Notes: generated by a model from the letters alone, not told the origin. DNA of 64,000 nucleotides from G963665405 sp963665405 (GCA_963665405.2 CAXXUH010000004.1:1178001-1242000); one strand, 5' to 3'; shown: positions 23,673 through 33,179, counted from the stretch's first letter. Numbers and translations are program-made.

Positions 23673-24860
23673 CTACGGACCGAACTTGCTCAGCTTTCCG
23701 GCGTGGGCCATCGCCAGCATCATCACGCTCGTCGCCGGGACGCGGCCGATTGAGCCACCGGCACAGGCCCGCTCGGACAGTGCGGGCACTCCGTCGCCCT
23801 CGGTCAGCCGGGAGAGTATCAGCAGGGGGACCGGGTGCCAGCTATGACCGCCGATCGAGGCTGGAGTGGCATGGTCTCCGGCGACAACCAGCACGTCCGG
23901 CTCCAGCGCGAGAAGCCGCGGGATACGCGCGTCTAGCTCTTCGAGGGCGGCAAGCTTTGCGTTTAAGTTAGCATCCTCTCCGGCCGCATCGGCGGGCTTG
24001 TAGTGGACGAAGAAGTAGTCGTGGCGGTCGAAGCTCTCTTCGAGAGTGTCCAGCTCGTCGTCGAACGTGCCCCCGGTGGCCAGAACCTTCATCCCGACCA
24101 GGCTGGCCAGGCCGCGGTACATCGGATACGCGGCGATAGCGGCCGGGTTGAGAGCGTAGTAGTCGCCCATTTGCGGCAGGGCAGGGATCTTCGAGAACCC
24201 GCGCAGGAGGACCATGTTGGCCGTATCACGGCCGCTGAGAGCCTTCCGAGCGTCGCTGACGAAGCGATTGACCGCCTCCGCCGTGCGCTTCGACCCTTCG
24301 GTCAGCGCCACCGCCTGCAAGGCCGGGACGCCCTCGAGCTGCGGGTCCGTCTCCGATAGGTCGTCGTCCAGGCCGGCGCCCCGCAGAACGAGGACGAAGC
24401 GGTGGTCCTTGGCCGGGTAGACCGAGACCTCCAAGCCCTCGACCTCGACCCTGTCGAGCAGGTCGACCACCGGAGCGGCCTCCTCGGTCGGGATGCGCCC
24501 TGCCCGGCGGTCTAGCAGTCGGCCATCGGAATCGACCGTGCAAAGATTCCCTCTGGCCGCAACGTCGCCGTCCGACAGTGGCGCACCTATGCCGATAGCT
24601 TCGAGGACTCCACGGCCCATCAGATACTTGACCGGGTCGTAGCCGAAGAGGGCCATGTGTCCCGGCCCGCTGCCGGGCGTGACGCCGGGAAGGACGGGGG
24701 TCGTCAGTCCGGCCGCGCTTCTGTTTGCCAGCGCGTCCAGATTAGGGAGAGACGCCTGCTCCAGCTCCGACCTGCCGCTCTCCGCGTCCGGTGCGCCGCC
24801 GAGTCCGTCCACGACCAGCATCACGATCTTGGACGCCGTGGGTCGGCTGAGCTCCTTCAT
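23673..24860 (-). CDS. apgM: 2,3-bisphosphoglycerate-independent phosphoglycerate mutase, archaeal (ApgM) type
   Basis: Interconverts 3- and 2-phosphoglycerate. The 395 residues belong to the alkaline-phosphatase-like ApgM branch: metal site in MLVVDGLGG, nucleophile region TPGSGPGHMALFGYDP, RGNLCTVD, AGRIPTEEA, HYKPADAAGEDAN and the metal-binding GDHATPASIGGHSWHPVP. ATG 24860 is chosen; a GTG at 24878 in frame is possible. The same frame stays open far upstream through the reverse frame of pgk, but that extension has no coding character. Adjacent pgk and nearby tpiA form a lower-glycolysis group. Confidence 0.95.
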   Translation of the reverse strand: MKELSRPTASKIVMLVVDGLGGAPDAESGRSELEQASLPNLDALANRSAAGLTTPVLPGVTPGSGPGHMALFGYDPVKYLMGRGVLEAIGIGAPLSDGDVAARGNLCTVDSDGRLLDRRAGRIPTEEAAPVVDLLDRVEVEGLEVSVYPAKDHRFVLVLRGAGLDDDLSETDPQLEGVPALQAVALTEGSKRTAEAVNRFVSDARKALSGRDTANMVLLRGFSKIPALPQMGDYYALNPAAIAAYPMYRGLASLVGMKVLATGGTFDDELDTLEESFDRHDYFFVHYKPADAAGEDANLNAKLAALEELDARIPRLLALEPDVLVVAGDHATPASIGGHSWHPVPLLILSRLTEGDGVPALSERACAGGSIGRVPATSVMMLAMAHAGKLSKFGP

Positions 24861-24889
24861 ATAGGGGAAATCGATCACGTCCCTGCTCG

Positions 24890-26101
24890 TCAGTCCCTGT
24901 CGGGCAGCGCGGCCACGCCGGGGAGGATCTTGCCCTCCATGAACTCCAGCGACGCTCCGCCGCCGGTGGATACGTGGGTCATCTCGCCATCCAGGTTGAG
25001 CGTTGCCACCGCCTCGGCGGTTGATCCTCCGCCGACGACGGTAGTCGCCTCCGAAAGCCCCGCCAGCGCCTTCGCGATCCGTTCGGTGCCACCGGCGAAT
25101 GGTTCCCACTCGAACACGCCCATGGGACCGTTCCAGATCACGGTCCTGGCGGGTCGAAGCGCCGACTCGAAGCTCCCGGCCGCCTCGGGCCCGATGTCCA
25201 TTATGCGCCACCCGTCTGGGACGCCGTCGGAGGCGACCACCCGATGACTCGCTGTCGCCGAGAAGCCGTCGGCCACGACGACGTCGCCCGGGAGGCGGAC
25301 GTCCACCCCCTTGTCGGCGGCGTCCCGCATGAACTCGGACACCTCGTCGATCTTGGAATCTTCGACCAGCGAGTCGCCCACGGACTTCCCGGCGGCCTTG
25401 AAGAATGTCGCCGCCATGCCGCCGCCGACGAGCAGTATGTCCACCTTGCCGGCCAGGTGGCTCAGCACCCCGAGCTTGTCCGAGACCTTGGCGCCGCCCA
25501 GGACGGCGACGAATGGTCGCACCGGCGACCGAAGCGCGCCGCCGAGCATATCCAGCTCCCTGGCCATGAGCAGGCCGGCCGCCGACGGCAGCAGGTGGGC
25601 GACGCCTTCGGTAGAGGCGTGCGCCCGATGGGCCGCGCCGAACGCGTCGTTCACGAACACCTCCGCCAGCGACGCCAGCGCGGACGCAAAATCCGGATCG
25701 TTGCTCTCCTCGCCCGGATCGAACCGGAGATTCTCGAGCATGAGCATGCCGCCGCACGGGAGCGACCGCGCCATCTCTCGGACGCGGTCGCCCGTGCACT
25801 CCAGCGACGTCTCGACGGCGTAGTCGGTCAACTGTGACAACCGCACCGCCACCGGCTTCAGGCGCAGCTCCTCCACCACCCTGCCCCCGGGGCGTCCGAG
25901 GTGCGACGCCAGCACGATCTTGCACCGCTTGCTGGCAAGATACTTCAGCGTGTCACACGACGCCACGATGCGGCTGTCGTCGGCGATCTCGACCGTGCCC
26001 GGCCTAAAGGGGACGTTGTAGTCGACGCGCACGAGCACGGTCTTGCCGGCGAGGTCGACATCCTCAACGGTCTTCTTGGAAATGGTCGCGGCGCTAGGCA
26101 A
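24890..26101 (-). CDS. pgk: Phosphoglycerate kinase
   Basis: Transfers phosphate from 1,3-bisphosphoglycerate to ADP. The 403 residues show VLVRVDYNVPF, substrate-binding SHLGRPGG, MLENLRFDPGE, GAAHRAHAS, LGGAKVSDKLGVL and the nucleotide-binding GNGPMG-type (WNGPMGVFE) and GGGSTAEAV motifs. The N-terminal DDSRIVASCDTLKYL replaces the more usual RIxxxLPTI. The gene overlaps the upstream polyprenyl synthase by 8 bp, so the series is translationally linked. Confidence 0.97.
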   Translation of the reverse strand: MPSAATISKKTVEDVDLAGKTVLVRVDYNVPFRPGTVEIADDSRIVASCDTLKYLASKRCKIVLASHLGRPGGRVVEELRLKPVAVRLSQLTDYAVETSLECTGDRVREMARSLPCGGMLMLENLRFDPGEESNDPDFASALASLAEVFVNDAFGAAHRAHASTEGVAHLLPSAAGLLMARELDMLGGALRSPVRPFVAVLGGAKVSDKLGVLSHLAGKVDILLVGGGMAATFFKAAGKSVGDSLVEDSKIDEVSEFMRDAADKGVDVRLPGDVVVADGFSATASHRVVASDGVPDGWRIMDIGPEAAGSFESALRPARTVIWNGPMGVFEWEPFAGGTERIAKALAGLSEATTVVGGGSTAEAVATLNLDGEMTHVSTGGGASLEFMEGKILPGVAALPDRD

Positions 26102-27110
26102 GTAGCGTGTCCGCGAATCTGGAGACTATCTCGAGGCCCGACTCGGAGACATCAGACGCCCGCGCAGCCTGCAGCGCCTCGGCTCGGTTCGTCTCGACCA
26201 GCTCGTCGCAGTACTCCCTCGCGCCCAGACCCTCGACCACGCGACGGATCTCCCCGACGTCACCGGGTTCGAGGACCCGCTTGAAGTAGATATCACCCAG
26301 CTTGCGCTTCTCCGAGATCGGCGCCTTCTCGAACGCGTAGACGACCGGCAAGAGCTTCTTCTTGTCCAGAATGTTCGAGCTCGGGGGCGTGTCGCCGCTG
26401 GGATCGGCGGGCCACAGCTGTCGAACGTCGTTCCGCACCTGAGCGGCCACGCCCAGCCGGGAGCCACACCGGCCAAGGCCATCCACGACAGGCTCGGTGG
26501 CGCCCGACACGACTGCCCCGAGCCTCATGGCACCGCCCAGCAGTGCCCCGCTCTTCTTGCCGGCCATGTCGAGGTAGGCGTCCACGGACAGGTCGATGCG
26601 CTCCTGCGCCTCCAGGTCCTGGAACCGCCCTTCGCAGAGCTTCAGGCTCGCCTCATCGAGTAGCTGGACCGCCCTGAACGTGACGGATTGAGAGACGCCC
26701 CTGTCGAGCAGGCGAAACAGCGCAAGCCGTGCCATCGCGTGCATTCCGTCGCCGGCGTTGATGGCCTGGGCAGGACCCCAGACCCACCAGACCGAGTCCC
26801 GGTCGTCGCGCTTCGTGTTGGCGCTCTGGACGTCGTCGTGGATCTGGGTGAAGCTGTGCGCCAGCTCCACCGCGGCCGCGGCCGGAAGGGCCGTTTCGGA
26901 ATCCCCTCCGGCGGCCGCAGAGGCAAGCAGACACGCTACCCCGTACGCCCTCATCCGGGCGACCGGCGCCAGACGGCCTCCGGTCTGATCCTCCCAGCCC
27001 AGGTGATAGGCCATCATCCTGTAGAGAGGCATCTCGCGGCCGGCCATGAAGTCGGTCAGCTCGGCTTCAACCTTCGCGCTCAGCTCGTCCAGTGTCGGGG
27101 GAAGCGTCAT
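26094..27110 (-). CDS. Polyprenyl synthetase family protein
   Basis: A trans-isoprenyl diphosphate synthase-like protein of 338 residues. The first aspartate-rich region is IHDDVQSANTKRDDRDS, followed by GDGMHAMARLALF. The second, normally DDxxD, reads QVRNDVRQLW, so its first Asp is Asn. CEGRFQDLEAQ and AGKKSGALLGGAM are family-typical. It should chain isopentenyl units into C15-C40 diphosphates, perhaps feeding the squalene/phytoene synthase at 49691 or quinone tails. The changed second motif may alter catalysis or mark a special subfamily. It overlaps tsaC by 4 bp and pgk by 8 bp. Confidence 0.85.
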   Translation of the reverse strand: MTLPPTLDELSAKVEAELTDFMAGREMPLYRMMAYHLGWEDQTGGRLAPVARMRAYGVACLLASAAAGGDSETALPAAAAVELAHSFTQIHDDVQSANTKRDDRDSVWWVWGPAQAINAGDGMHAMARLALFRLLDRGVSQSVTFRAVQLLDEASLKLCEGRFQDLEAQERIDLSVDAYLDMAGKKSGALLGGAMRLGAVVSGATEPVVDGLGRCGSRLGVAAQVRNDVRQLWPADPSGDTPPSSNILDKKKLLPVVYAFEKAPISEKRKLGDIYFKRVLEPGDVGEIRRVVEGLGAREYCDELVETNRAEALQAARASDVSESGLEIVSRFADTLLA

Positions 27111-27778
27111 CGTGGCGGCCTGCGGCCGGACGGCTCTACTGCAGTACCCAGGGCCGCCTCGACGTCTGAGCGGCGTACCGCGCCCTCGCGCAGGATACGG
27201 GGTGGACTCACGGTCAGGTCGACAATCGTGGACGGCGCTCCGAGGGCGCCTGACGCGCCGTCCAGTACCAGATCGACGTCCTCCCCGAGCTCTTCCCGGA
27301 CCTCGGCGGCGGTTGCCAGGGAGGCTCGGCCGGAGCGGTTGGCGCTCGTTCCCGTTATCGGGGCTCCGAGCTCGCGCACGATGGCGCGTGGGACCGCGTG
27401 GTCGGGTATTCGAAGGGCCACGGTGAAAGCTCCTCCAGAGACGGCGCCGGGCACGACGGTGGCCTTTCGCAGCACGATCGTCAGCGGGCCCGGCATGAAA
27501 CGATCGACCAGCGTGTATGCGACCGGAGGCACGTCGATGGCGAACCTCGAGAGATCCGAAGGGTCGGCGATCAGGAGCGGGAGCGCGGCGCGCTCGTCCC
27601 TCCCCTTGATACGGAAAACCCGCTCGACGGCCGCTTCGTCCATGGCGTTCGCCGCCAGGGCAAAGAGGGTGTCGGTGGGGACGGCGATAACCCCGCCCGA
27701 GGCGAGGGCTTTGACGGCCATCCCGACCTGCTGCCGCTGGTCGCTGTACGGCGGTACGGTGGGCACGGGCGGTTCCAT
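27107..27778 (-). CDS. tsaC: Threonylcarbamoyl-AMP synthase (Sua5/YrdC/YwlC)
   Basis: Makes threonylcarbamoyl-AMP for the t6A37 modification of ANN-reading tRNAs. The 223 residues carry the YrdC fold: ASGGVIAVPTDTLFALAAN, VFRIKGRDERAALPLLIAD, VDRFMPGPLTIVL, VALRIPDHAV and TGTSANRSG. It lacks the extra C-terminal Sua5 domain. ATG 27778 is chosen; the frame stays open further upstream but that part mirrors guaA. It begins the compact minus-strand series and is divergent from guaA. Confidence 0.93.
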   Translation of the reverse strand: MEPPVPTVPPYSDQRQQVGMAVKALASGGVIAVPTDTLFALAANAMDEAAVERVFRIKGRDERAALPLLIADPSDLSRFAIDVPPVAYTLVDRFMPGPLTIVLRKATVVPGAVSGGAFTVALRIPDHAVPRAIVRELGAPITGTSANRSGRASLATAAEVREELGEDVDLVLDGASGALGAPSTIVDLTVSPPRILREGAVRRSDVEAALGTAVEPSGRRPPR

Positions 27779-27911
27779 TGAAGGTTGACCACAGTATAGC
27801 ATAGGTGCTACGTTGAGGGCCCTGAGAAGGACCGCGGTCCGCTCAGCCGGTGCCGGTTCTCGACAGGCCCGTCGCCGTATCCTTTCATCGCCCGCAGGCA
27901 GGCCAATCGAC

Positions 27912-29591
27912 ATGAGCGCAAGTCCCGAAACGCCGGCGGGAGCCGGCTCCTCCACCAGCCGCCGGGTCGCCACCAGCGACGACCTCGAGGTCTCCGCATA
28001 TCTCGAGATCGCCAGCGAGAGGACCGGCCAGGAGGATACCACCTCCAGGGTCCAACGGGAGGCCGTCGTCGTCGTCGACTTTGGGTCGCAGTACAGCCGG
28101 CTGATAGCTCGCCGGGTCAGGGAGAGCAAGGTCTACTGCGAGATCGTCCCGCACGACACCGAGTGGGAGGCCGTATCCCACCTGGAGCCCAGAGGCGTCA
28201 TCCTGTCCGGAGGACCCGCCAGCATCTACGACGCGGATGCTCCCATGGCGCCGTCCTGGGTGTTCGACCGCCGGCTGCCCGTCCTCGGGATATGCTACGG
28301 GATGCAGGCGATGGCGCATCAGCTCGGAGGCAAGGTCGCCTCCTCCGCCATCCGCGAATACGGCCACGCCGTGCTCCATCAGAACGCGCCCGACGACCGG
28401 CTGTTTCGAGGCCTCCCCGCCTCCATGCCCGTATGGATGAGCCACGGCGACAGGATTTTGGAGCCGCCGCCCGGTTTCTCCCCCCTCGCATACACGGACA
28501 ACTCGCCCATAGCGGCTATGGGCAACGGCGAGAACCTGCTGGGCATCCAGTTCCATCCCGAGGTGGTCCACACCCCCAACGGGAAGGCCCTGATCGAGAA
28601 CTTCCTGTACAACGTTTGCGGGTGCGGACAGGACTGGACGCCGGGGAACTTCGCGGCCGATGCCGTCAAGGGCATCAGGGACCAGGTCGGCACGGGCAAG
28701 GTGATCTGCGCTCTCTCGGGGGGCGTGGACTCCGCGGTTGCGGCGATGCTCGTCCATCAGGCGGTCGGAGACCAGCTCACCTGCATCTTCGTGAACAACG
28801 GCCTGATGCGCCGGGAGGAGCCCGAGCGGGTTCGCAACACCTTCGAGAAGTACCTGAAGCTCAACCTGGTCTACAACGACGCCGTGGACGACTTTCTGGG
28901 CGCGTTGCAAGGCGTCGTGGACCCGGAGCAGAAGCGGCGGGTCATCGGCGAGGAGTTCATCAGGGTCTTCGATCGGGAGGCCACACGCCTGGGCGAGGTA
29001 GACTTCCTGACTCAGGGGACGCTCTACCCGGACGTGATCGAGAGCAAGACGGCGGAGAGCAGGGTCTCCGCCAAGATCAAGACGCACCACAACGTCGGCG
29101 GTCTTCCCGAGCACATGCGGCTGCAGCTGGTCGAGCCGCTCAGATACCTGTTCAAGGACGAGGTTCGGGATGTCGGGATCGAGATCGGCCTCCCCGAGGA
29201 AATGGTCTACCGGCAGCCCTTCCCGGGTCCCGGTCTGGCCATCCGGATCGTCGGCGAGGTAACGCCGGAGAAGCTCGAGATCCTGCGAAACGCCGACTGG
29301 GTTGTCATGGACGAGATCAAGCGCAACGACCTGTATCGCGAGCTGTGGCAGAGCTTCGCGGTGCTCACCAACACCCAGACCGTGGGCGTGACCGGAGACT
29401 ACCGTACGTACGGCCACGTGATCGCGGTTCGAGCGGTGACCAGCGACGACGCGATGACGGCGGACTGGGCTCGCCTCCCCTACGATGTCCTGGCCAGGAT
29501 ATCCAACCGCATCGCCAACGAGGTGCCCGGCGTGAACCGGGTGGTCTACGACGTCACCAGCAAGCCACCGGGCACGATCGAATGGGAGTAG
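27912..29591 (+). CDS. guaA: GMP synthase (glutamine-hydrolysing)
   Basis: Aminates XMP to GMP using glutamine and ATP. The 559 residues comprise a class I glutamine amidotransferase domain (VVVVDFGSQYSRLIARRVRE; nucleophile Cys in LGICYGMQ; His/Glu in FHPEVVHTPNGK), the ATP-pyrophosphatase P-loop ALSGGVDSAVAAM and the dimerisation domain (RQPFPGPGLAIRI, KPPGTIEWE at the end). ATG 27912 leaves about 48 residues before the amidotransferase core, longer than usual and Ser/Thr-rich; a start nearer the core is possible. It is the first gene of the plus-strand purine run. Confidence 0.97.
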   Translation: MSASPETPAGAGSSTSRRVATSDDLEVSAYLEIASERTGQEDTTSRVQREAVVVVDFGSQYSRLIARRVRESKVYCEIVPHDTEWEAVSHLEPRGVILSGGPASIYDADAPMAPSWVFDRRLPVLGICYGMQAMAHQLGGKVASSAIREYGHAVLHQNAPDDRLFRGLPASMPVWMSHGDRILEPPPGFSPLAYTDNSPIAAMGNGENLLGIQFHPEVVHTPNGKALIENFLYNVCGCGQDWTPGNFAADAVKGIRDQVGTGKVICALSGGVDSAVAAMLVHQAVGDQLTCIFVNNGLMRREEPERVRNTFEKYLKLNLVYNDAVDDFLGALQGVVDPEQKRRVIGEEFIRVFDREATRLGEVDFLTQGTLYPDVIESKTAESRVSAKIKTHHNVGGLPEHMRLQLVEPLRYLFKDEVRDVGIEIGLPEEMVYRQPFPGPGLAIRIVGEVTPEKLEILRNADWVVMDEIKRNDLYRELWQSFAVLTNTQTVGVTGDYRTYGHVIAVRAVTSDDAMTADWARLPYDVLARISNRIANEVPGVNRVVYDVTSKPPGTIEWE

Positions 29592-29630
29592 CCAGCCCGG
29601 TTCCTGGGCCCGAGGGTTACTGAAGGTCTC

Positions 29631-30899
29631 GTGAAAGTACTGGTAGTCGGCGGCGGCGCCCGCGAGCATGCTTTAGCCTGGAAGCTCCGCCAGAGCCCGA
29701 GGGTCAGCGACCTCTTTGTGGCGCCCGGTAACGCCGGGACCGCCCGCATCGCCACCAACCTGTCCGTCGGCGCTTCGGACATCGACGACCTGCTCCTTTT
29801 CGCCCGGAAGAACGGCGTCGACCTCACCGTGGTCGGACCGGAGGTGCCGCTGGAGGCCGGGATCGCCGACCTCTTCGAGGAGGCCGGTCTGCGCGTATTC
29901 GGACCGACCAGGGCCGCCGCACGGGTCGAGACCTCCAAGAGCTTTGCCAAGGACCTGATGCGCGGCGCGGGTGTCCCGACGGCCGCTGCCACGACGTTCA
30001 CCTCCCTCGCCGAGGCGCTGGAGCACGTCTCGACCGCTCCCGTGCCGATGGTCGTGAAGGCCGACGGACTGGCCGCCGGGAAGGGTGTCGTCGTCGCCCA
30101 GACGAGAGACGAGGCCGTCGACGCGCTGCGCGCGCAGATGGAGGAGCGCCGGTTCGGCGAGGCGGGCGACCGTGTCCTGATCGAGGAGTGCCTGGAGGGG
30201 CCCGAGATCAGCGTCTTCGGCTTCTCCGACGGAACGTCACTGTCTTCCCTCACCGCCGCCTGCGACTACAAGCGCGCCTGGGACGGCGGCCGTGGACCCA
30301 ACACAGGGGGGATGGGCAGCTACAGCCCCCCTGCGCGTGCGCTGTGGAACGACGAGATGGAGGACCGGGTTCGGATCGAGATCATGGAGCCTGTGGTCGA
30401 GGCGCTCGCCTCACAGGGATCCCCTTACCGGGGCGTCCTCTATGCGGGACTGATGGTCACGGCCGAAGGCCCCAGGGTTCTCGAGTTCAACTGCAGGCTT
30501 GGGGACCCCGAGGCTCAGGTGATCCTCCCCAGATTGAAGACAGAACTGCTAGAAGTTATGATTAGGGCCGCCGAGGGCGGCCTTTCGGGGCTGCCTGTCG
30601 AGTGGGACCCGGGCTCGTGCGTCGGAGTCGTGGTCGCCTCCGGAGGCTATCCGGACAAGTACGCCACGGGGTATCCTATCGGCGGCCTGGACTCCCTCGA
30701 CGGTGACACGATCGCGTTTCACGCCGGCACCAGAGAGGGCGCCGGCACGGGTGAGACCATCTCCGACGGTGGCCGGGTCCTCACCGTGGTCGCAAAGGAT
30801 GCGGCGCTCGCCGCCGCCAGAGCGAAGGCGTACGAGAACGTCGGCCGCATCCGTCTGAAGGACTCTTTCTACCGCAGCGACATCGGAGCACCGGAATGA
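29631..30899 (+). CDS. purD: Phosphoribosylamine-glycine ligase (GAR synthetase)
   Basis: Second step of purine synthesis: joins glycine to phosphoribosylamine with ATP. The 422-residue ATP-grasp protein begins with KVLVVGGGAREHALAWKL and shows PGNAGTARIA, MVVKADGLAAGKGVVVAQT, GPNTGGMGSYSP, EFNCRLGDPEAQVILPRL and VVASGGYPDKY. The start is GTG with GAAGG five bases ahead. Its stop overlaps the purE start (ATGA). Confidence 0.98.
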   Translation: MKVLVVGGGAREHALAWKLRQSPRVSDLFVAPGNAGTARIATNLSVGASDIDDLLLFARKNGVDLTVVGPEVPLEAGIADLFEEAGLRVFGPTRAAARVETSKSFAKDLMRGAGVPTAAATTFTSLAEALEHVSTAPVPMVVKADGLAAGKGVVVAQTRDEAVDALRAQMEERRFGEAGDRVLIEECLEGPEISVFGFSDGTSLSSLTAACDYKRAWDGGRGPNTGGMGSYSPPARALWNDEMEDRVRIEIMEPVVEALASQGSPYRGVLYAGLMVTAEGPRVLEFNCRLGDPEAQVILPRLKTELLEVMIRAAEGGLSGLPVEWDPGSCVGVVVASGGYPDKYATGYPIGGLDSLDGDTIAFHAGTREGAGTGETISDGGRVLTVVAKDAALAAARAKAYENVGRIRLKDSFYRSDIGAPE

Positions 30900-31387
30900 C
30901 CGTAGCGCAATCCACCAGCCGAGAGGGGCTAATGCCGCTTGTCGCGATAATGATGGGCAGCAAGTCCGATCAGCCTGCGATGCAGGAGACGGCGGACGTC
31001 CTGGAGCAGCTCGACGTCGCCCACGAGACCGTGGTCATGTCGGCTCACAGGACTCCCGAAAGGGTGATGGACTACGCTCAGAGCGCCCGAAGCCGAGGGA
31101 TAGAGGTCATCATTGCCGGCGCGGGCGGGTCGGCGGCCCTGCCTGGCGTCGTAGCATCCTGGACCACGCTGCCGGTCATCGGCGTTCCGCTGGCGACGAG
31201 CGAGCTCAAGGGCGTCGACGCGCTCCACGCCATCGTCCAGATGCCTCCCGGAATCCCCGTGGCATGCGTTGCCGTCGGCGCGTGGGGAGCGCGCAACGCC
31301 GCCTTCCTCGCCGCGGAGATCCTCGGTCTCAAGCACGACGAGATCCGGCAGGCCTACGAAGCCTATCGAGGCCGGCTGAGAAGCTAG
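30896..31387 (+). CDS. purE: N5-carboxyaminoimidazole ribonucleotide mutase, class I PurE
   Basis: Moves the carboxylate of N5-CAIR to give CAIR. The 163-residue protein shows PLVAIMMGSKSDQP, VVMSAHRTPERV, AGAGGSAALPGVVA and IQMPPGIPVACVAVG. Class I PurE normally needs PurK upstream in the pathway, but purK is not in this window. The start at 30896 overlaps purD by 4 bp. A second in-frame ATG at 30932, directly after GAGGGG, would remove a 12-residue extension and may be the true start. Confidence 0.97.
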   Translation: MTVAQSTSREGLMPLVAIMMGSKSDQPAMQETADVLEQLDVAHETVVMSAHRTPERVMDYAQSARSRGIEVIIAGAGGSAALPGVVASWTTLPVIGVPLATSELKGVDALHAIVQMPPGIPVACVAVGAWGARNAAFLAAEILGLKHDEIRQAYEAYRGRLRS

Positions 31388-31397
31388 CCCAACGATC

Positions 31398-31860
31398 AAA
31401 AAAGGGAGCGCAGAGAGGCGTAGCCCCTAACCCGGGAGTCTGAGGGTGTCCCTCAGAACCAACCCCCTCGATCCACGAAGGGAGTGCAGAGGGGCGTAGC
31501 CCCAATGCCGGGAGTTTCTTGAGGCGGTGAGGGGTGTCCTCAGAAACAGGCCCGTTCGATCGACAAAGGGAGCGCAGAGGGGCGTAGCCCCAATGCCGGG
31601 AGTTTCTTGAGGCGGTGAGGGGTGTCCCTCAGAAACAGGCCCGTTCGATCGACAAAGGGAGCGCAGAGGGGCGTAGCCCCAATGCCGGGAGTTTCTTGAG
31701 CCGGTGAGGGGTGTCCTCAGAAACAGGTCCGTTCGATCGACAAAGGGAGCGCAGAGGGGCGTAGCCCCAATGCCGGGAGTTTGAGGGTGTCCCTCAAAAA
31801 CAATTTCCTTCTCCTTTCCCCCCGGAGGGAGGGGTCCGCCATCAGAATGACAAAGGACTG
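31398..31860 (+). repeat. Tandem array of composite hairpin repeats between purE and purB
   Basis: Five successive units each contain GGGGCGTAGCCCC (hairpin A, or a close variant), CCGGGAGT and a hairpin-B-like part. The middle units are 88-89 bp apart (start points near 31474, 31562, 31651 and 31739) and nearly identical. In them hairpin B is expanded to TTTCTTGAGGCGGTGAGGGG with TGTCCCTCAGAAACAGG. The first and last units have the plain form (CTGAGGGTGTCCCTCAG or TTGAGGGTGTCCCTCAA). A C-rich hairpin C (TTTCCCCCCGGAGGGAGGGG) closes the array. All on the strand of the purine genes. Confidence 0.93.
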
Positions 31861-31886
31861 CGCACGGGACACTTTGAGATAGATCC

Positions 31887-33179
31887 ATGATAGACCGCTA
31901 CTCCAGACCCCGGATGAAACGGGTCTGGTCTGATGCGAACAAGTACGACAGGTGGCTCCAGGTCGAGCTCGCCGTGGCCGAGGCTTGGACCGAGGAGGGC
32001 GTCATCCCCGCGGAGGACATGGCCAAGCTCCGCGGGGCCACGTCCGACTCAGAACTCCGCCAGTCCATCTACGAGCGCACCCGACACGACATGACTGCTT
32101 TCATGGAGTCGGTCACCGCGGGGTTGGGGCCCGAGGGGAGGTGGCTCCATCTGGGCCTGACCAGCCACGACGTTTGGGACACCGCAACGTGTCTCCAGCT
32201 CGTCGAGGCCGCGGACCTCCTTGCCGAAGAGGTCGCGAGGCTGACCGGGGCCCTCAAGGCGAAGGCGGTCGAGCACAAGGACACGCTCATGATGGGGCGG
32301 ACCCACGGGGTCCACGCCGAGCCGATCACCCTGGGACTGAAATTCGCCCTCTGGTGGGACGAGATGCGGCGCAACGCCCATCGACTCGCCGAGGCTCGGT
32401 CGGCCATCTCCGTCGGCAAGATCTCCGGCCCGGTCGGTACTCACGCCTCGGTACCGCCGTCCATCGAAGAGAGGGTGTGCAGCCGCCTGGGCCTCTGCCC
32501 TGCCCCGGTCTCGAACCAGATCGTCCAGAGGGACCGCCACGCGCAGTTCGTCTCCACGCTGGCCCTCATCGCGGCGTCTCTGGAAAAGTTCGCCACGGAG
32601 ATCCGCGGGCTGCAGCGGACCGAGATCCGCGAGGTGGAAGAACCCTTCGCCGCGGGCCAGAAGGGATCGTCCTCGATGCCGCACAAGCGGAATCCGGAGC
32701 TGACCGAGCGCGTCTGCGGCCTCGCTCGGCTCATCAGGGGCCACGCGGTGACGGCGCTGGAGAACGTCGCACTGTGGGGCGAGAGAGACATCAGCCACTC
32801 GTCCGCCGAGAGGGTCATCCTGCCCGACTCCTGCCTGGCCCTGGACTACAGCCTGGACCTGCTCACAGGGGTGATCGGCGGGCTCAGAATCTACCCGAAG
32901 CGGATGGTGGAGAACCTGGAGTCCAGCCGAGGACTGGTCTTCTCACAGCGCGTCCTGCTGGCGCTGATCGAGCGCGGTATGAGCCGGGAGGCCGCCTACG
33001 ACGTGGTCCAGCGAAACGCGATGAGGAGCTGGGACGAGTGCGAAGACTTCCGCGATCTGATCAGGGGCGAGCCCGAAGCCGCCGATCGGCTCTCGGCGGC
33101 CGAACTCGATGAGCTGTTCGACTACGCCTACTTCGTCCGGTACGTCGACCACGTCTACCGGCGCGTCGGGCTGGCGTAG
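31887..33179 (+). CDS. purB: Adenylosuccinate lyase
   Basis: Cleaves SAICAR to AICAR and adenylosuccinate to AMP, so it serves both the common pathway and the AMP branch. The 430 residues show MIDRYSRPRMKRVWSD at the start, GLTSHDVWDTA, MGRTHGVHAEP and the fumarase/aspartase signature GSSSMPHKRNPELTE holding the catalytic Ser. Length is normal. It is separated from purE by the repeat array, so it may have its own promoter or depend on readthrough. Confidence 0.98.
   Translation: MIDRYSRPRMKRVWSDANKYDRWLQVELAVAEAWTEEGVIPAEDMAKLRGATSDSELRQSIYERTRHDMTAFMESVTAGLGPEGRWLHLGLTSHDVWDTATCLQLVEAADLLAEEVARLTGALKAKAVEHKDTLMMGRTHGVHAEPITLGLKFALWWDEMRRNAHRLAEARSAISVGKISGPVGTHASVPPSIEERVCSRLGLCPAPVSNQIVQRDRHAQFVSTLALIAASLEKFATEIRGLQRTEIREVEEPFAAGQKGSSSMPHKRNPELTERVCGLARLIRGHAVTALENVALWGERDISHSSAERVILPDSCLALDYSLDLLTGVIGGLRIYPKRMVENLESSRGLVFSQRVLLALIERGMSREAAYDVVQRNAMRSWDECEDFRDLIRGEPEAADRLSAAELDELFDYAYFVRYVDHVYRRVGLA

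Noticed and set aside
24861..25925. Long open frame extending the phosphoglycerate mutase far upstream on the minus strand
   Set aside because: The extension overlaps pgk in another frame and is Arg/Gly-rich shadow sequence without similarity.
31398..31860. CRISPR array
   Set aside because: The units are near-identical throughout, including between the hairpins; there are no unique spacers and no cas genes.
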